Shown piece after piece: positions 7,564 to 15,731 of a stretch of 64,000 bases of DNA. Within the stretch, counting starts at the first letter, position 1; each line of letters begins with the position of its first letter. The position numbers and the translations under genes were made by a program. Under the pieces are notes generated by a model that worked only from the letters and a program-made list of their open reading frames with translations, had not been told where the DNA came from and ran no database searches. This DNA comes from Saccharibacillus sp. CPCC 101409 (GTDB lineage: Bacteria; Bacillota; Bacilli; Paenibacillales; Paenibacillaceae), in NCBI RefSeq assembly GCF_030518235.1, contig NZ_JAULSA010000001.1, forward strand, positions 806,001 to 870,000, given 5' to 3'.

Positions 7564-8628
7564 TCAGCGGAAGAACAGGAAGCTCGTCGGAACGGGACGA
7601 AGATTGCCGTCGGAAGGATGGTTGACCACCCGTCCGTTCATCACCAGCGAAGACGAACCGCCGCCGTCGAGATTATAGGCGTTGACGACGCCGATCTTGT
7701 ACAGCTGGCTCTGAATCTCTTCCAGCGTGGCGCCGGAGCCTCCGGTTTCGTTATAGCCGTCGATCACGAAGATAATCAGCTGATCGTCTTTGTAGCTCCC
7801 GATAATCGTGCGCGGAGCTCTTTTCGGCGCCGCTTTCCATTTGGCCGGGATAGCCGTTTTTCGGCCGTTTTCCAGCAGAATCGGCACAAACGAAGCGCCG
7901 AATGCCGGCTGCAGGCTGTCGAGTTCGTCCTGCCGGTCGAACTTGCCGCCGATCAGTTTGCCGGAATCGTTCAGTCCGACAAAATACAAGTCTTTGAAGC
8001 TGGACTGGAAGCCCGTCAGGTACTGTCCGTCCATCATGGTCGTGCTGAGCGGATAACGCTTGCCGTTCTGGTCCGCGAAGCCTCCGGCGTTGATGCCGGC
8101 GATCGCGCCGTAGCGCTGCGCCGCATGCAGCGTCGTCTCCGAGCTGCCGAGCTGTTCGCCGGCGAGACTCATGCGCATCGCGGACGGATCTTTGAGCTTG
8201 ACCTTCATCGCGTAACCTTTGTAGGTGACGGCGTTGACGCGGAACAGCTCCAGCCGGATCTTGTCGCTGTCCACGGTTTCGATCGGCCGCCCCAGCTTGG
8301 AGCGGATGCGCGTATCGTAGATCGATTCCGGCCGCTGCGCCTGAACCGACGCTTTTTGCACAATCGTAGACATGGTCTTTGTCGTCTGATTGTACAAATT
8401 CAGCGTTTTCTTGATCGAAGTCGTCGTGGATCTGGCGCTTTTCTCGGCTGCGTCCAGGTCCTGGAGCAGCTTGCCGGACGACGAAGACAGCGTGAGCGGA
8501 CTTTTGTAAGAATCGGTATCCAAATGCAGATCGATTTGCGGCGGAAACAGCATCAGACAAAGCAGAAGTCCCATTACGGGCGCGGCCAGCAGCAGGAAAA
8601 ATCGATTCACCCGTTGGACTCTCGTCAT
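7564..8628 (-). CDS. Membrane-anchored phosphodiester glycosidase (NAGPA-domain) protein
   Basis: 354 residues with an N-terminal membrane anchor (about 8-30, LLLAAPVMGLLLCLMLF) and an exported remainder. Residues ~60-110 are probably helical. The C-terminal ~180 residues show the NAGPA (phosphodiester glycosidase, DUF2233-like) fold: GINAGGF, IIFVIDGY, the hallmark NLDGGGSSSLVMNG, and a terminal RPVPTSFLF. Family members remove N-acetylglucosamine or similar sugars from phosphodiesters and include the cell-wall-associated YngK/YoeB-like exoproteins. The start overlaps the stop of the upstream small gene by four bases, so they form an operon. The substrate is unknown. Confidence 0.85.
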   Translation of the reverse strand: MTRVQRVNRFFLLLAAPVMGLLLCLMLFPPQIDLHLDTDSYKSPLTLSSSSGKLLQDLDAAEKSARSTTTSIKKTLNLYNQTTKTMSTIVQKASVQAQRPESIYDTRIRSKLGRPIETVDSDKIRLELFRVNAVTYKGYAMKVKLKDPSAMRMSLAGEQLGSSETTLHAAQRYGAIAGINAGGFADQNGKRYPLSTTMMDGQYLTGFQSSFKDLYFVGLNDSGKLIGGKFDRQDELDSLQPAFGASFVPILLENGRKTAIPAKWKAAPKRAPRTIIGSYKDDQLIIFVIDGYNETGGSGATLEEIQSQLYKIGVVNAYNLDGGGSSSLVMNGRVVNHPSDGNLRPVPTSFLFFR

Positions 8629-9029
8629 TTGAGCAGATCCATTTTCTTCTGAAGCTGGCTGAGCTGCGTTTTGACTTCGTCCAGCTGCGTGTAAAGCTTG
8701 TTGCTGTTGTCCGTTTTGTCGTTCGCGTTGTCTTTGGTAAAAGTAAGCAGTTCGTTAAAAGAGTCGACCTTGCTTTGCAGCGCGGCGACCTGGTCGTTCA
8801 GTTCGGTGAACTGCTGCTCGTAATCGGCGCGCAAATCGGCCATCTGCGCCTGCGTCTGGCTTTGCAGGCTGAGCAGGGTCTGCTCCTGGAGCCGCTCGCT
8901 GTACAGGTAGGCGGCATAGACGAACAGGCCGATAAGCACTACCCAGAACAGCAGAAACCATCTGACGGGAAGCCTGTCCTTTTTCTTGCTGCGGGACGGG
9001 GAAGAGGTAGGTCCCGTTGAAGCCTTCAT
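8625..9029 (-). CDS. Small membrane-anchored coiled-coil protein
   Basis: 134 residues. A short basic cytoplasmic tail is followed by one membrane segment (about 22-43, VRWFLLFWVVLIGLFVYAAY). The rest is a long extracytoplasmic coiled coil rich in Q, L and D, ending QLSQLQKKMDLLK. GAGGTGAT precedes the ATG. It overlaps the glycosidase gene by four bases, and its coiled coil may pair with the helical segment of that protein, a scaffold role that I infer. No known family is recognised. Confidence 0.75.
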   Translation of the reverse strand: MKASTGPTSSPSRSKKKDRLPVRWFLLFWVVLIGLFVYAAYLYSERLQEQTLLSLQSQTQAQMADLRADYEQQFTELNDQVAALQSKVDSFNELLTFTKDNANDKTDNSNKLYTQLDEVKTQLSQLQKKMDLLK

Positions 9030-9050
9030 GCGATCACCTCGGAAAAGATT

Positions 9051-9078
9051 TAAAAATCGGACGCGGCGTCCGATTTTC
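9051..9078 (-). terminator. Hairpin with U-tract between the DUF2161 gene and the glycosidase operon
   Basis: aaaatcggacgc-ggc-gtccgatttt; on the minus strand it is followed by TTTTT. It lies downstream of the DUF2161 gene, but also falls at the very start of the transcript predicted from the promoter at 9086-9114. Confidence 0.7.
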
Positions 9079-9085
9079 AGCTTTC

Positions 9086-9114
9086 ATTCTATCATGCATG
9101 GTTTTGTTTCGCAA
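9086..9114 (-). promoter_or_regulatory. Sigma-A promoter of the coiled-coil/glycosidase operon
   Basis: Read on the minus strand: TTGCGA (9114-9109), a 17-base spacer and TAGAAT (9091-9086). Transcription would start near 9079, directly before the hairpin at 9051-9078. Confidence 0.55.
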
Positions 9115-9183
9115 AAACTATTCTGTAAATTTACATAAAAATTTTCAATTTGCAAAATAAGCCTGCGGGTCGGAGGGGGAACG

Positions 9184-9891
9184 TCAGCGTTCGGTCCAGG
9201 CTGCAACGACGGCCGCATATTCGTTCAGCGCGGCCCGGCCGCTTTCCGTCAGGCGGTAGCGCCCGCGCGATACCCGCTCGAACCAGCCGTAATGGTTGTC
9301 GCGCAGAATGCCCGCCGCTTTGCCGAGCCCGCTCGCTTCTTTGAGCATAAGCGGCGAGGCTTCGCCGAGCATCCACAGATGCCTGGCGATCTTCAAAGCG
9401 TTCTCCCGGTAGGCGGTCACGATCTTGCGCTTGTTTGCGCCTCCGATATTGTGGTCGCCGCTGCGGGCTTCGAATTCGGTCTTGAGGCGTTTGGCGCGCG
9501 CGCCGCCGGCTTTGCTTCCGGACTCCCCGGCTTCGCACAGCACCTCGACGAACGGCGGCTTGGTTTTGTAAAAAGTAACGGTGATCAGCCCGAGACCCAG
9601 CCGGCGGCACAGCAGCGCAATATCGCCGAAACGCTGGTTATGCGCGCCTTTTTTGTCACGGTTGCGTTCGACGGCCAGATAGACGCTGCCGCCCGTGCGC
9701 TGCCGGTCCGCGCCCTGGAGCAGCAGCTCGAGCGTGAACGTTTTTTTGATCTCGACGATCAGCGGCCGGACTTCGTTTTCCCGATAGCCGACCAGATCGC
9801 AGTGACGCACTTCGCTTTTTACCGCGTAGCCGCGTTGTTCGAAAAACAGCTTGAGCGGCGGATACAGTTCGGTTTCGTATTTAACGGCCAT
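9184..9891 (-). CDS. DUF2161-family PD-(D/E)XK nuclease-like protein
   Basis: 235 residues. The N-terminal ~110 residues have a restriction-endonuclease-like core: Glu8 in YETELYPPLK, Asp32 in CDLVGYR, and Glu47-X-Lys49 in PLIVEIKK. The LLLQGADRQ segment and the TKPPFVEVL strand agree with DUF2161. From about residue 145 a basic winged-helix-like domain follows (YRENALKIARHLW...GYWFERV-like). This suggests DNA or RNA cleavage or binding, but substrate and role are unknown. It is transcribed away from the LacI gene and stands alone. The ATG follows GAGGAGTT on the minus strand. Confidence 0.8.
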   Translation of the reverse strand: MAVKYETELYPPLKLFFEQRGYAVKSEVRHCDLVGYRENEVRPLIVEIKKTFTLELLLQGADRQRTGGSVYLAVERNRDKKGAHNQRFGDIALLCRRLGLGLITVTFYKTKPPFVEVLCEAGESGSKAGGARAKRLKTEFEARSGDHNIGGANKRKIVTAYRENALKIARHLWMLGEASPLMLKEASGLGKAAGILRDNHYGWFERVSRGRYRLTESGRAALNEYAAVVAAWTER

Positions 9892-9972
9892 ACGGCAAAC
9901 TCCTCGAATGTGACGGTAATGGTAAATTCAATAACTTATCATACCCCTAATCCTCCGCTTTGGCAAAAGGAC

Positions 9973-10001
9973 TTGTGACGCAGAAGACACCTATATATAA
10001 T
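9973..10001 (+). promoter_or_regulatory. Sigma-A promoter of the LacI-family gene
   Basis: TTGTGA (9973-9978), 17-base spacer, perfect TATAAT (9996-10001). The leader then carries a GC-rich hairpin cccgggcttgcccggg. Confidence 0.7.
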
Positions 10002-10075
10002 AGAAGGAAAAAACATGGATTTCCGGACGGAACTCCCGGGCTTGCCCGGGCTGCGGCCGGAAAGGAGGGAAAACG

Positions 10076-11092
10076 ATGGCTTCGATTCACGACGTGGCCA
10101 AAGAAGCGGGAGTGTCCGTTGCGACCGTTTCCAAGGTAATCAACAACTATCCGGATGTGAGCGATAAAACGCGCAAGAAAGTCAGTCAAACGATCAAACA
10201 ATTGAAATATCATCCGAACGTGGCCGCCAGAGGACTGGTCAAAGGACGTTCCTGGACGGTGGGCGTATTCGTAACGACTCCGTTCACCAACCCGTTCGTC
10301 GCGGAACTGCTCGAAGGCATTAAGACGGCGCTGCAAAACAGCGGCTACGATCTGGTGCATCTGTCGACCCGCTTCGACGATCCCTCCTATTCGTTTCTCG
10401 AACACTGTATGAGCCGCAATGTGGACGGAGTGCTCGTATTTGGCGTGGACCGGGACGATCCGCATCTGGAAGAGCTGCTGGAATCGGATATGCCGACGAT
10501 GTTCGTCGACGCCGATATCCAGGGACGCCGCGCGGGCTATATCACCACCGAGAACCGGGCGGGAATCATGCAGGCGGTCGAACATCTGGCCGGGCTGGGA
10601 CACTCGCGGATCGCGTTTATCTCCGGCGAGCTGGACAACGCGGTCGGCGTGCTGCGGCTCGAAGGGTATACGGAAGGCATGAAAGCGCACGGGCTGCGTT
10701 TGAAAGACGAGTATGTCAAAGAAAGCGATTATTCGATGGAAGGCGGCGTCCGCGCGATGACCGAACTGCTCGAATTGGAAGAACGCCCGACCGCCGTTGT
10801 CTGTACCTCGGATATGATGGCGTTCGGCGCCATCAACGTGATTCATCGGAGCGGTCTGAACGTGCCGGACGATATTTCGGTAATCGGCTTCGACAATACG
10901 TATTACGCGGAGATTTTCAGTCCGGCGCTGACGACGGTCAACCAGAATATCCGCTCCATCGGCTCGCATGCGATCGAGACGCTGATCGCCATGGTCGAGA
11001 ACGCCGACTTCGAGCCCCCGGTCGTAACCGAGCCGTCGAACCTCATCGTGCGCCGCACCACGGCCAAACCGCGCAATACCGTCAAGCTGTAA
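10076..11092 (+). CDS. LacI-family transcriptional regulator
   Basis: 338 residues. The N-terminal helix-turn-helix and hinge (SIHDVAKEAGVSVATVSKVI and NVAARGLVKG) is followed by a periplasmic-binding-protein-like effector domain (about 60-330) with GYITTENRAGIMQAVEHL and GFDNTYYAEIFSPALTTV. Typical repressors of this type bind a sugar or sugar phosphate. The beta-mannosidase gene lies 324 bases downstream on the same strand, so manno-oligosaccharide breakdown is a reasonable guess for the regulated pathway. AAAGGAGGG precedes the ATG. No transporter is adjacent. Confidence 0.93.
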   Translation: MASIHDVAKEAGVSVATVSKVINNYPDVSDKTRKKVSQTIKQLKYHPNVAARGLVKGRSWTVGVFVTTPFTNPFVAELLEGIKTALQNSGYDLVHLSTRFDDPSYSFLEHCMSRNVDGVLVFGVDRDDPHLEELLESDMPTMFVDADIQGRRAGYITTENRAGIMQAVEHLAGLGHSRIAFISGELDNAVGVLRLEGYTEGMKAHGLRLKDEYVKESDYSMEGGVRAMTELLELEERPTAVVCTSDMMAFGAINVIHRSGLNVPDDISVIGFDNTYYAEIFSPALTTVNQNIRSIGSHAIETLIAMVENADFEPPVVTEPSNLIVRRTTAKPRNTVKL

Positions 11093-11134
11093 ACGTTCCG
11101 TTTTTGGGGATAAGACGTTATTTTGCTTGGCAAA

Positions 11135-11273
11135 TTGTTAGCTTTTTTATGGTTCGTTTATTAAGCGATGAAAGTCTTTGAAAATCCTGACCGCTTTGCG
11201 GCAGGGTTTTTTGTGTTTTTTTGCGAAAAAAGCGCGATTGTTATGCACGCTGCCGATTAAGTTAAGCTAACAA
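11135..11273. repeat. Pair of 10-base inverted repeats between lacI-type gene and beta-mannosidase
   Basis: TTGTTAGCTT (11135-11144) and its exact complement AAGCTAACAA (11264-11273) bracket the terminator of the regulator gene. The right copy lies about 60 bases upstream of the likely mannosidase -10. Possible operator half-sites; chance is not excluded. Confidence 0.3.
11181..11214 (+). terminator. Intrinsic terminator of the LacI-family gene
   Basis: Stem aaatcctgaccgc / gcggcagggttt followed by a T-rich tail. Confidence 0.85.
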
Positions 11274-11416
11274 AATAAATATTCGATAAATTGTTTTCAT
11301 AACAAAATAAAATTCGCGTAAAAAGTTAGGTTGTATATTGAATTTTGGATACAGGAATGATACGGTGTGAAAGAGATGAAAAGAGCGGTTACACTTTGGT
11401 ATTGGGGGAAAAGCGA

Positions 11417-13960
11417 GTGAGCGAAGCAAAGCGGCAGTTAAACGATTGGTCTTTTCGGGAAGCGGGGCAAAACGACTGGCTTCCGGCGCAGGTGCCGGGC
11501 TGTGTGCATAGCGATCTGTACCGAAACGGGAAGATTGCCGATCCGTATTACGGCACGAACGAGCACGACCTGCAGTGGATCGATAAGCGGGATTGGGAGT
11601 ACGAGAGCGTGTTTACGGTGCCCGGCGAGCTGAGCGGCCTGGACAATATCGGGCTTGTGTTCGACGGACTCGATACGTATGCCGACGTCGAGCTGAACGG
11701 GCAGCGCATCCTGTCGGCGGACAATATGTTCCGTACGTGGAAAGTGCCGGTCAAAAACCATCTGGCGGAAGGAGACAATCGTCTGCGCATCCGCTTCCGC
11801 TCCCCGATCGAAGAAGATCTGCCGAAGCTGGAACGTCTGGGCTACGGACTGCCGGCGGCGAACGACCAATCGGAACTTGGCGGGTTGGGCGACAAACGGG
11901 TCAGCGTATTCGCGCGCAAAGCGCCTTATCACTACGGCTGGGACTGGGGCCCGCGCTTCGTGACGAGCGGAGTCTGGCGCGCCGTGCGGCTGGAAGGCTG
12001 GAGCGGGGCGCGCATCACCGATCTGTTTATCCGCCAGAACGAAGTATCGGCCGAACGCGCCAAACTGACCGCCGTGCTGACGATCGAATCGGACCGCGAC
12101 TTCGAAGCCCGTCTGCGTTTGTCCGCCGATGGCGTGCGGGTCGAGCATACGGAACAAATCCGGCTCGGCGAGAACACGCTGCGGGTGGAATTCGAGATCG
12201 AATCGCCGAAGCTGTGGTGGAGCCGCGGGCTCGGCGAAGCGCATCTGTACACGTTCAAAGCGGAGCTGCTCGAAGGCGAAGACGTGAGCGCCGAATCCGA
12301 AGTGCGCACCGGTCTGCGCAGCGTCAAGCTGAAACGCGAACCGGACGGCGCGGGCGCTTCCTTCTATATCGAACTGAACGGCGTGCCGGTATTCGCGAAG
12401 GGCGCCAATCATATCCCGAACGACAACTTCAACACGGACGTAACCGCGGAGCGCTATCGCTACGAGATCGTATCGGCGGCCGAAGCGAACATGAATATGC
12501 TGCGCGTCTGGGGCGGCGGCATTTACGAAGAAGACGTGTTCTACGAGCTGTGCGACGAATACGGCATCATGGTCTGGCAGGACTTTATGTTTGCGTGCAG
12601 CATGTATCCGGGCGACGAGGATTTCCTGGAAAGCGTGCGCCGCGAAGCCGAAGACAATCTGCATCGTCTGCGCAATCATCCGAGTATCGTGCTGTGGTGC
12701 GGCAACAACGAGATCGATTCGGCATGGGCGCATTATTTGCCGGACGGCGGCTGGGGCTGGAAAAAAGACTACAACGAAGAGCAGAAGAACCGCATCTGGG
12801 CCGACTACGAAGCGATCTTCCACCGTCTGCTGCCTGCGGCGATCGCAAAATGCGCGCCGGGCGCGGAATACTGGCCGTCTTCGCCGCTCGTATCGCTGTC
12901 AAGCGACGCCAACCAGCACGCGCATCCGGGTACCTCGGAAGGCGATATCCACTACTGGGGCGTCTGGCACAATTCGGAGCCGTTCGAGAACTACAACAAA
13001 TATATCGGCCGCTTCATGAGCGAATACGGCTTCCAGTCGTTCCCAGAGCATAAGTCGGTGCTCAGGTACGCGCCGGAAGAAGCGCTCAAGCTGGGTTCGG
13101 AGATTATGCTGGCGCACCAGAAGAACGGACGCGGCAATTTCCTGATTAAAGAGTATATGGACAAATACCTGCCGGAACCGAAAGATTTCGTATCGTTCCT
13201 GTATATGAGCCAGGTGCTTCAGGCCGAAGCGATGAAGTCCGCGATCGAAGCGCACCGCCGCCGCAAGCCGTACTGCATGGGCACCTTGTACTGGCAGATG
13301 AACGACAGCTGGCCGGTCGCTTCCTGGTCGGGCATCGATTACTTCGGCCGCTGGAAGGCGCTGCATTATTACGCGCGCCGCAGCTTCCGCGACCTGTCGC
13401 TGTCGATCGACGGCACGAACGGCGAAGATCTGAACTTCCATTTCCTGAACGACGGCCTGGAGCCGGTATCGGCGTCGCTGCGCATTCGGCTGCTGAGCGT
13501 TAACGGCGAGAAGCTGCACGAGCAAACGCTGCCGGTCGAAGCGCCGGCCAACTCGGCTTCGCAGGTCTATACCGTCAAAGCCGCCGAACTGCTGGGCGAA
13601 CAGCTTCCGGCGCGTACGCTGCTGCTCGGCACGCTGGAACAGGGCGGCCGTATTCTCGACAGCCGCACACACTACTTCGTGCCGGGCCGCGAGATCGAAC
13701 TGCCGGCGCCGAATATCGCCGTTACGCGCAGCGACGACGCAGGGCATGCGACGTTCACCCTGCAAACGGACGCGCTCGCCAAGCAGGTCTGGCTGTCCGC
13801 CGAAGCCGAAGGCGTGTTCACCGACAACTTCTTCGACCTGATCCCGGGCGAACCGGTCACCGTCGAATTCCAGGCCCGCCGGCCGGACGGCACCCTGGCT
13901 TCCGGCCCCGCCGGAGCCGTCGAAGTAAAATCGATGGCGGACTTTGTGAAGCGTGGCTGA
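11417..13960 (+). CDS. Beta-mannosidase, glycoside hydrolase family 2
   Basis: Hydrolyses terminal beta-mannosides, typically from manno-oligosaccharides inside the cell; no signal peptide is seen. With this start it is 847 residues: sugar-binding jelly-roll domain (about 10-190), immunoglobulin-like domain (~195-295), TIM barrel (~300-640), then C-terminal beta domains. Motifs: NMLRVWGGGIYEEDVFYE, acid/base Glu432 in WCGNNEI, nucleophile Glu536 in MSEYGFQSFP, and GTLYWQMNDSWPVASWSGID. The GTG at 11417 follows GGGGGAAAAG and leads straight into family sequence. A TTG at 11345 would add 24 residues but lies at the predicted transcription start. Confidence 0.93.
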   Translation: MSEAKRQLNDWSFREAGQNDWLPAQVPGCVHSDLYRNGKIADPYYGTNEHDLQWIDKRDWEYESVFTVPGELSGLDNIGLVFDGLDTYADVELNGQRILSADNMFRTWKVPVKNHLAEGDNRLRIRFRSPIEEDLPKLERLGYGLPAANDQSELGGLGDKRVSVFARKAPYHYGWDWGPRFVTSGVWRAVRLEGWSGARITDLFIRQNEVSAERAKLTAVLTIESDRDFEARLRLSADGVRVEHTEQIRLGENTLRVEFEIESPKLWWSRGLGEAHLYTFKAELLEGEDVSAESEVRTGLRSVKLKREPDGAGASFYIELNGVPVFAKGANHIPNDNFNTDVTAERYRYEIVSAAEANMNMLRVWGGGIYEEDVFYELCDEYGIMVWQDFMFACSMYPGDEDFLESVRREAEDNLHRLRNHPSIVLWCGNNEIDSAWAHYLPDGGWGWKKDYNEEQKNRIWADYEAIFHRLLPAAIAKCAPGAEYWPSSPLVSLSSDANQHAHPGTSEGDIHYWGVWHNSEPFENYNKYIGRFMSEYGFQSFPEHKSVLRYAPEEALKLGSEIMLAHQKNGRGNFLIKEYMDKYLPEPKDFVSFLYMSQVLQAEAMKSAIEAHRRRKPYCMGTLYWQMNDSWPVASWSGIDYFGRWKALHYYARRSFRDLSLSIDGTNGEDLNFHFLNDGLEPVSASLRIRLLSVNGEKLHEQTLPVEAPANSASQVYTVKAAELLGEQLPARTLLLGTLEQGGRILDSRTHYFVPGREIELPAPNIAVTRSDDAGHATFTLQTDALAKQVWLSAEAEGVFTDNFFDLIPGEPVTVEFQARRPDGTLASGPAGAVEVKSMADFVKRG

Positions 13961-14050
13961 ACAGCGAAATATTTAGCATCGCGTAAAAAAGATTAAGGGA
14001 TAGAAGAAATCGTACAAGAAGCAATAGAAGAAACAACAAAACAAGCCGTC

Positions 14051-14082
14051 AAGCCGTTGTCCCGTGGACGACGGCTTTTTCT
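14051..14082 (+). terminator. Intrinsic terminator of beta-mannosidase
   Basis: agccgttgtcc-cgt-ggacgacggct followed by ttttctt, about 90 bases after the stop codon. Confidence 0.85.
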
Positions 14083-14153
14083 TGTTGAGAAGAATTTAAT
14101 TGAACAAAAACGGCCGAACGGAGAAGGGACTTAGTGAAGTAACTTAGTAGAAG

Positions 14154-14212
14154 TAAAGACTTTCGAAGAAAGTCACATCGGAAGGGTAAGCTAAAGATTT
14201 TCGAAGAAAGCG
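14154..14212 (+). repeat. Two direct copies of a 21-base unit
   Basis: The unit taaaga(c/t)tttcgaagaaag occurs at 14154-14174 and 14192-14212. The first copy contains a perfect 7-base-arm dyad gactttc-gaa-gaaagtc. It lies in a 650-base stretch with no gene. Confidence 0.6.
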
Positions 14213-14230
14213 GAGTATTATTCCAAACGG

Positions 14231-14369
14231 AAAATAGCGCCGCAGGTACACTTATTTGCGGCGAAACGCTTCGGTTTGTTCAAATAGCGACGCAGGTGCA
14301 ATTATTCGTGCGCCAAAGACCGAATCGCAGCGAAAAAGCTCGAAATAAGTGTATGAGCGTCGTTATTTT
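14231..14369. repeat. Three copies of a ~27-base degenerate repeat
   Basis: Copies sit at 14231-14257 and 14281-14306 on the plus strand and at 14343-14369 on the minus strand. The shared pattern is AAATA(g/a)CG(a/c)CGC, a short variable part, then C(a/t)TATT. The stretch 13961-14610 otherwise holds only a terminator, another repeat pair and the thioesterase promoter. Possibly a dispersed intergenic repeat family or tandem regulator sites. Confidence 0.6.
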
Positions 14370-14501
14370 CTCGAAAACGTACGATCAAGCCTGAATAAGG
14401 CGCAATACGCAGCTATTTTAGATTCGTCGTGCCGTTTGCTTTATTTCCTCGGCAGTCCTTATGGTTCCTTAACGAATAGGGCTTTCTAAAAGCTTCGGTG
14501 C

Positions 14502-14531
14502 TTGTACCGCTCGACACATGAGGACTATAAT
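14502..14531 (+). promoter_or_regulatory. Sigma-A promoter of the acyl-CoA thioesterase gene
   Basis: TTGTAC (14502-14507), 18-base spacer and TATAAT (14526-14531). Confidence 0.6.
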
Positions 14532-14610
14532 GAAAAACGAGCCGCATGTATAAGTTTATACATAAGGCGCAGCACCGGAACCCTACAATCCAGACAAAGG
14601 AAGTGCCCGC

Positions 14611-15135
14611 ATGGAATCCACCCCGATCCGGACCACGCGCAGCTACAAGATGGCCCGCGTGTTTCCCACCGACGTCAACAGCTACCAGACGCTGTTCGGC
14701 GGCAGGCTGATGGCTTACATCGACGATATCGCGTCGATCGCCGCCGCCAAGCTGTGCCGCGCCAATACGATCACCGCTTCGACGGATTCCGTCGATTTTC
14801 TGTACCCGATCTATATGACCGATTCCGTGACGCTGGAATCGTTCGTTACCTGGAGCGGCCGCAGCTCGATGGAGACATTCGTCAAAGTCGTTCGCGAAGA
14901 CCTCAAGACCGGCGAGCGACGTATCGCCGCCACTGCTTTCCTGACCTTCGTGGCGATGGACGATCACGGCCGCAAAGTCGAAGTGCCGCAGGTCTATCCC
15001 GAGACCGAAGAAGAGCGCAAGCTGCACGACAGCGCGCCGGATCGGGCCGCGATGCGCAGGCAGCGCCGGGAAGCGAGCCGGGAGCTGGCCGAATTCCTGA
15101 CTTCCGATTATCCGTGGGAGCCGGGAGGACGCTGA
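14611..15135 (+). CDS. Acyl-CoA thioesterase, hotdog fold (YkhA-like)
   Basis: 174 residues with a single hotdog domain. The sequence TDVNSYQTLFGGRLMAYIDD holds the conserved Asn and Asp around the active site of the YkhA/YciA group, followed by ASTDSVDFLYPI and the ATAFLTFVAMDDHGR strand. These enzymes cleave acyl-CoA to free fatty acid and CoA in the cytoplasm. The C-terminal 35 residues are charged and helical. AAAGGAAGTG precedes the ATG. Monocistronic with its own promoter. Confidence 0.9.
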   Translation: MESTPIRTTRSYKMARVFPTDVNSYQTLFGGRLMAYIDDIASIAAAKLCRANTITASTDSVDFLYPIYMTDSVTLESFVTWSGRSSMETFVKVVREDLKTGERRIAATAFLTFVAMDDHGRKVEVPQVYPETEEERKLHDSAPDRAAMRRQRREASRELAEFLTSDYPWEPGGR

Positions 15136-15199
15136 ATACGGCTGTCTTTTTTAATCCCGAGTGAGTTCGTTAGTTTATTTTATTTAGCGGCTTGTAAAA

Positions 15200-15370
15200 A
15201 TGATGAAGATCGTTTATGATGAAACCAGCCTGAAAGAAGCGGCGCTTCGTGAAGAGTTGCGAAAGCCCGTCAAAGTAAAAGCCGGATTTGCAGAAAATCG
15301 GGTCTTATACGGAGAACGTGATTTAATTCACAGCTTTGATTCGGGAAAATGTTTTAAAATGAAACTATAA
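15200..15370 (+). CDS. Possible small protein of 56 residues
   Basis: An open frame from ATG ATG AAG to TAA, beginning MMKIVYDETSLKEAALREEL and ending GKCFKMKL. It is soluble and charged with no recognised domain. Third-position GC is far lower than in neighbouring genes, and no good ribosome site is seen, so it is either a recently acquired small gene or chance. It ends just before the FMN riboswitch and overlaps the region where the riboswitch promoter must lie. Confidence 0.25.
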   Translation: MMKIVYDETSLKEAALREELRKPVKVKAGFAENRVLYGERDLIHSFDSGKCFKMKL

Positions 15371-15387
15371 AAAATACAAATGAATAA

Positions 15388-15539
15388 AGGATCTTCGGGG
15401 TAGGGTGAAATTCCCGACCGGCGGTAATGGCTGATTGATTCGGCCTAGCCCGCGACTCCCGCTTTTGCCGCTTAAGGCGAGAACGGGACTGATCTGGTGC
15501 GATTCCAGAGCCGACGGTACAGTCCGGATGGGAGAAGAT
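15388..15539 (+). ncRNA. FMN riboswitch (RFN element)
   Basis: The conserved blocks are all present in order: gatcttcgggg, gggtgaaattcccgaccggc, ggtaatgg, agcccgcga, ctggtgcgattccag, ccgacggtacagtc, and gatgggagaagatc. The ends pair (gatcttc with gaagatc) to form P1. Downstream a possible antiterminator pairs gcggacat (15544-15551) with atgtccgc (15611-15618), and an intrinsic terminator follows at 15646-15690. Riboflavin sufficiency (FMN binding) would stop transcription before the EamA transporter gene. Confidence 0.95.
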
Positions 15540-15645
15540 CACGAGCGGACATGCCGGCGTAAGCCGACTGCAGGTTTATTTGCTTAGTACCTTGCAGCGG
15601 CGCCAGCCCGATGTCCGCCCGCATGACTTCGATTTGCGTTAAGTT

Positions 15646-15690
15646 AAGCCCCCGACCTGCCGGCCACAGCCGGTTTCGGGGGCTTTTTTG
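15646..15690 (+). terminator. Expression-platform terminator of the FMN riboswitch
   Basis: aagcccccgacc and ggtttcgggggctt form the stem around gccggccacagc, followed by TTTTTT, ending about 40 bases before the transporter start. Confidence 0.85.
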
Positions 15691-15731
15691 GCGCACGAGA
15701 TCCCCCTTATTCAATTAAGGAGCCGAGGGAA

